Positions 54,456-55,527 of a stretch of 55,527 bases of DNA are shown here, in pieces. The stretch lies in the NCBI GenBank assembly GCA_944384535.1, contig CALWTS010000040.1, positions 1-55,527 of the forward strand, read 5' to 3'. The notes beneath the pieces are model-generated. The model did not search any database. It had not been told where the DNA came from and saw only the letters and a list, made by a program, of their open reading frames with translations. The position numbers were made by a program, and so were the translations under genes. Origin of the DNA: an uncultured Clostridia bacterium. Lineage in GTDB: Bacteria; Bacillota; Clostridia; Christensenellales; UBA1242. Position 1 is the stretch's first letter, and each line of letters opens with the position of its first letter.

Positions 54456-55187
54456 ATGGGAGAACAAAATAAAAATTTTAAAATTAAAATTGTAGGCGTT
54501 GGTGACGCTGGAGTACATATTACAGAAAATTTGAGAAGTAATAAAGCGCCAAATATTGAATATATGGCCATCAACACAGATTGGGTTGTTGGTTGGAATT
54601 TTCAATTCCAACAAGCAAGTCGGTTTGTAAAAATTGGTAAAAAGACAACCAAAGGGTTGGGCTCTGGTGGCTTACCCAAATTTGGAAAAATTGCAGCAGA
54701 AGAAGACTGTGAAGAAATAAAAGATGCGTTAAAAGATTGTTCTTTTCTAATTATTGTGGCAGGTCTTGGTGGCGGAACAGGTTCTGGCGCGTCACCAGTT
54801 GTTTGTGAGGTGGCAAAAGAATTACATATCCCTACTATTGCATTTGCAACAAGTCCTCCTGATTTTGAAGGGAAGAGAAGGTGTAAAATCGCAGATGATT
54901 GCGTTGAACAATTGAAAAAGGTTGTTGATGTTTTAGCAGTGATTTCCCTAGGCAAAATATTTGAAAATCCTGAGTTTAGAAAGATTTCTATACTTGAAGT
55001 TTATGCAAAAGTAGATGAAATGTTGCGGTTAAGCATAACAAATGTAATTAAATATATATATTCACAGGAAATAGAAGAAAAATCAATGAAGGATATTTTA
55101 AAAACACTAAAAAATGATAATTTATGTAACATTATATACGAAAAGAATAATTTAAATCCAATTATAGAATATTTTAGCAATAATTAA
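54456..55187 (+). CDS. Truncated FtsZ/tubulin-like GTPase
   Basis: 243 residues aligning with the GTP-binding half of FtsZ: KIVGVGDAGVHI (loop 1), EYMAINTD, GKKTTKGLGSGGLPKFGKIAAEE, the signature GGGTGSG (105-111, normally GGGTGTG), SPVVCEVAKEL and PPDFEGKRR. The chain ends where FtsZ enters its second half. The synergy loop, normally NxDxxD after the core helix, reads near 204-215 as SQEIEEKSMKDI without the Asn and Asp residues. It should bind GTP but could not complete a neighbour's active site as FtsZ does. It is unlikely to be the cell's division FtsZ. Last gene of the cassette; weak ribosome site. Confidence 0.87.
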   Translation: MGEQNKNFKIKIVGVGDAGVHITENLRSNKAPNIEYMAINTDWVVGWNFQFQQASRFVKIGKKTTKGLGSGGLPKFGKIAAEEDCEEIKDALKDCSFLIIVAGLGGGTGSGASPVVCEVAKELHIPTIAFATSPPDFEGKRRCKIADDCVEQLKKVVDVLAVISLGKIFENPEFRKISILEVYAKVDEMLRLSITNVIKYIYSQEIEEKSMKDILKTLKNDNLCNIIYEKNNLNPIIEYFSNN

Positions 55188-55205
55188 GCGATTTGGCATT
55201 TAAAC

Positions 55206-55261
55206 GTGTGCTTGTCTTGATACAAGTCGGTTTCGCTTAGCTCCACCGAAGACAAGCACAC
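55206..55261. repeat. GC-richer imperfect palindrome after the FtsZ-like gene
   Basis: GTGTGCTTGTCTT (55206-55218) and AAGACAAGCACAC (55249-55261) are perfect 13-bp arms. Inside, CGGT (55228-55231) pairs with ACCG (55245-55248), leaving a 9-base bulge on the left and a 13-base loop. By hand count 28 of 56 bases are G or C, well above the surroundings. It may be a structured RNA, the edge of a mobile unit or a repeated chromosomal element; it lacks the conserved ends of an integron attC site. Confidence 0.6.
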
Positions 55262-55284
55262 TCTACAACCAAATAAATGAAAGC

Positions 55285-55330
55285 AAAAAGCGAAAGTGTT
55301 GACAGAGCATAACACACTTTCGCTTTTTTA
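55285..55330 (+). terminator. Intrinsic terminator closing the cassette
   Basis: AAAAAGCGAAAGTGT (55285-55299) and ACACTTTCGCTTTTT (55314-55328) flank a 14-base loop and a T run follows. Between 55331 and 55457 I see no supported gene. Confidence 0.87.
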
Positions 55331-55457
55331 TTATTTTTTTTCTTCTCTTTTTATTATGGTAAACGAATATTCTTTGTTATCAAAGTTAAAATAAATGTCG
55401 CTTTTGCGACAATCCTTGACAACTGCAGAAATATTTGTTTTTGTGGCGGTTAAGAGA

Positions 55458-55493
55458 ATAAAAAACACCTTAACCAAAGTTGATTAAAGTGTT
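55458..55493 (-). terminator. Minus-strand terminator for a gene entering from the right
   Basis: On the minus strand AACACTTTAA pairs with TTAAGGTGTT (one G-U pair), followed by six T residues at 55465-55460. The plus strand has a mismatch and no T run, so direction is clear. Confidence 0.65.
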
Positions 55494-55495
55494 AA

Positions 55496-55527
55496 TTATT
55501 CCGCTAGTTTCAAATTGTGTAGACTAT
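55496..55527 (-). CDS. Last codons of a gene running in from the right (partial)
   Basis: One minus-strand frame is open from the window edge and ends at TAA (55498-55496), reading ...HNLKLAE, two bases before a minus-strand terminator. With so few codons this rests on the terminator position only. Confidence 0.35.
   Translation of the reverse strand, partial: SLHNLKLAE

Noticed and set aside
54456..55187. The cell's division FtsZ
   Set aside because: Half length, changed synergy loop, no C-terminal tail and an unrelated operon context.
55188..55280. Integron attC or similar recombination site
   Set aside because: The imperfect palindrome has no RYYYAAC and GTTRRRY ends; only the general hairpin shape is shared.
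55331..55457. A minus-strand reading frame of ~47 codons
   Set aside because: It starts at a TTG inside or next to a minus-strand terminator, has no ribosome site and shows no recognisable motif.

Overview
The window is strongly AT-rich, with mostly short intergenic gaps, Shine-Dalgarno-led genes and sigma-A type promoters that usually have a 17-base spacer. The gene content (ribonuclease J, long-form hibernation factor, ClpC with McsB arginine kinase, a Min pair, a PdaB-type sporulation deacetylase, DegV, CPBP proteases, DUF378) points to a Bacillota chromosome. An uncultured gut Clostridia lineage is the likeliest source (inference). I saw no rRNA, tRNA, CRISPR array or insertion sequence. 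Almost every convergent gene pair is separated by one near-perfect hairpin with A- and T-tracts that can terminate in both directions.

Layout. 1-6254: the end of a GLUG-like surface protein, murG on the minus strand, and a type IIA topoisomerase pair. 6312-8125: an NrtR-type Nudix repressor and a P-loop kinase/CYTH fusion, each preceded by the same GCGTA-TACGC operator. 8345-13206: PdaB-like deacetylase, double-OB protein, SPOR protein, groES-groEL and a small unknown. 13324-24821: housekeeping genes (SDR, tadA, two CPBP proteases, rlmH, DUF378, greA, rnj, trmR, PAP2, tsaE, tsaB) ending in a double-zinc-ribbon protein with a poly-Asp tail. 24852-34603: a large jelly-roll surface protein, a split TSUP permease, a ferredoxin with a degenerate Ppx/GppA protein, then a membrane protease, an MreB-like protein and MinD-MinE. 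34653-41356: a minus-strand operon of a membrane-anchored protein and a 1729-residue surface protein, behind a long structured leader. 41577-53434: rplM-rpsI with a leader, thioredoxin reductase, DegV, DinB, a degenerate amidohydrolase, tex-mcsA-mcsB-clpC and hpf. 53470-55330: a compact three-gene cassette (stand-alone winged helix, UDG-superfamily protein, truncated FtsZ-like GTPase) framed by an operator-like inverted repeat and a GC-richer structured element.

Best candidates for undescribed biology are the HTH-UDG-FtsZ-like cassette, the NrtR/kinase-CYTH pair with its duplicated operator, and the surface operon with its folded leader. A second theme is degenerate paralogues that keep a fold but lose catalytic residues: Ppx/GppA-like, amidohydrolase-like, FtsZ-like, and a thioredoxin reductase without its NADPH-phosphate motif. 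A third is genes whose promoter leaves no room for a leader (tadA, the first CPBP gene, the PAP2 gene). Functions are assigned by motif reading only; no database search was possible.
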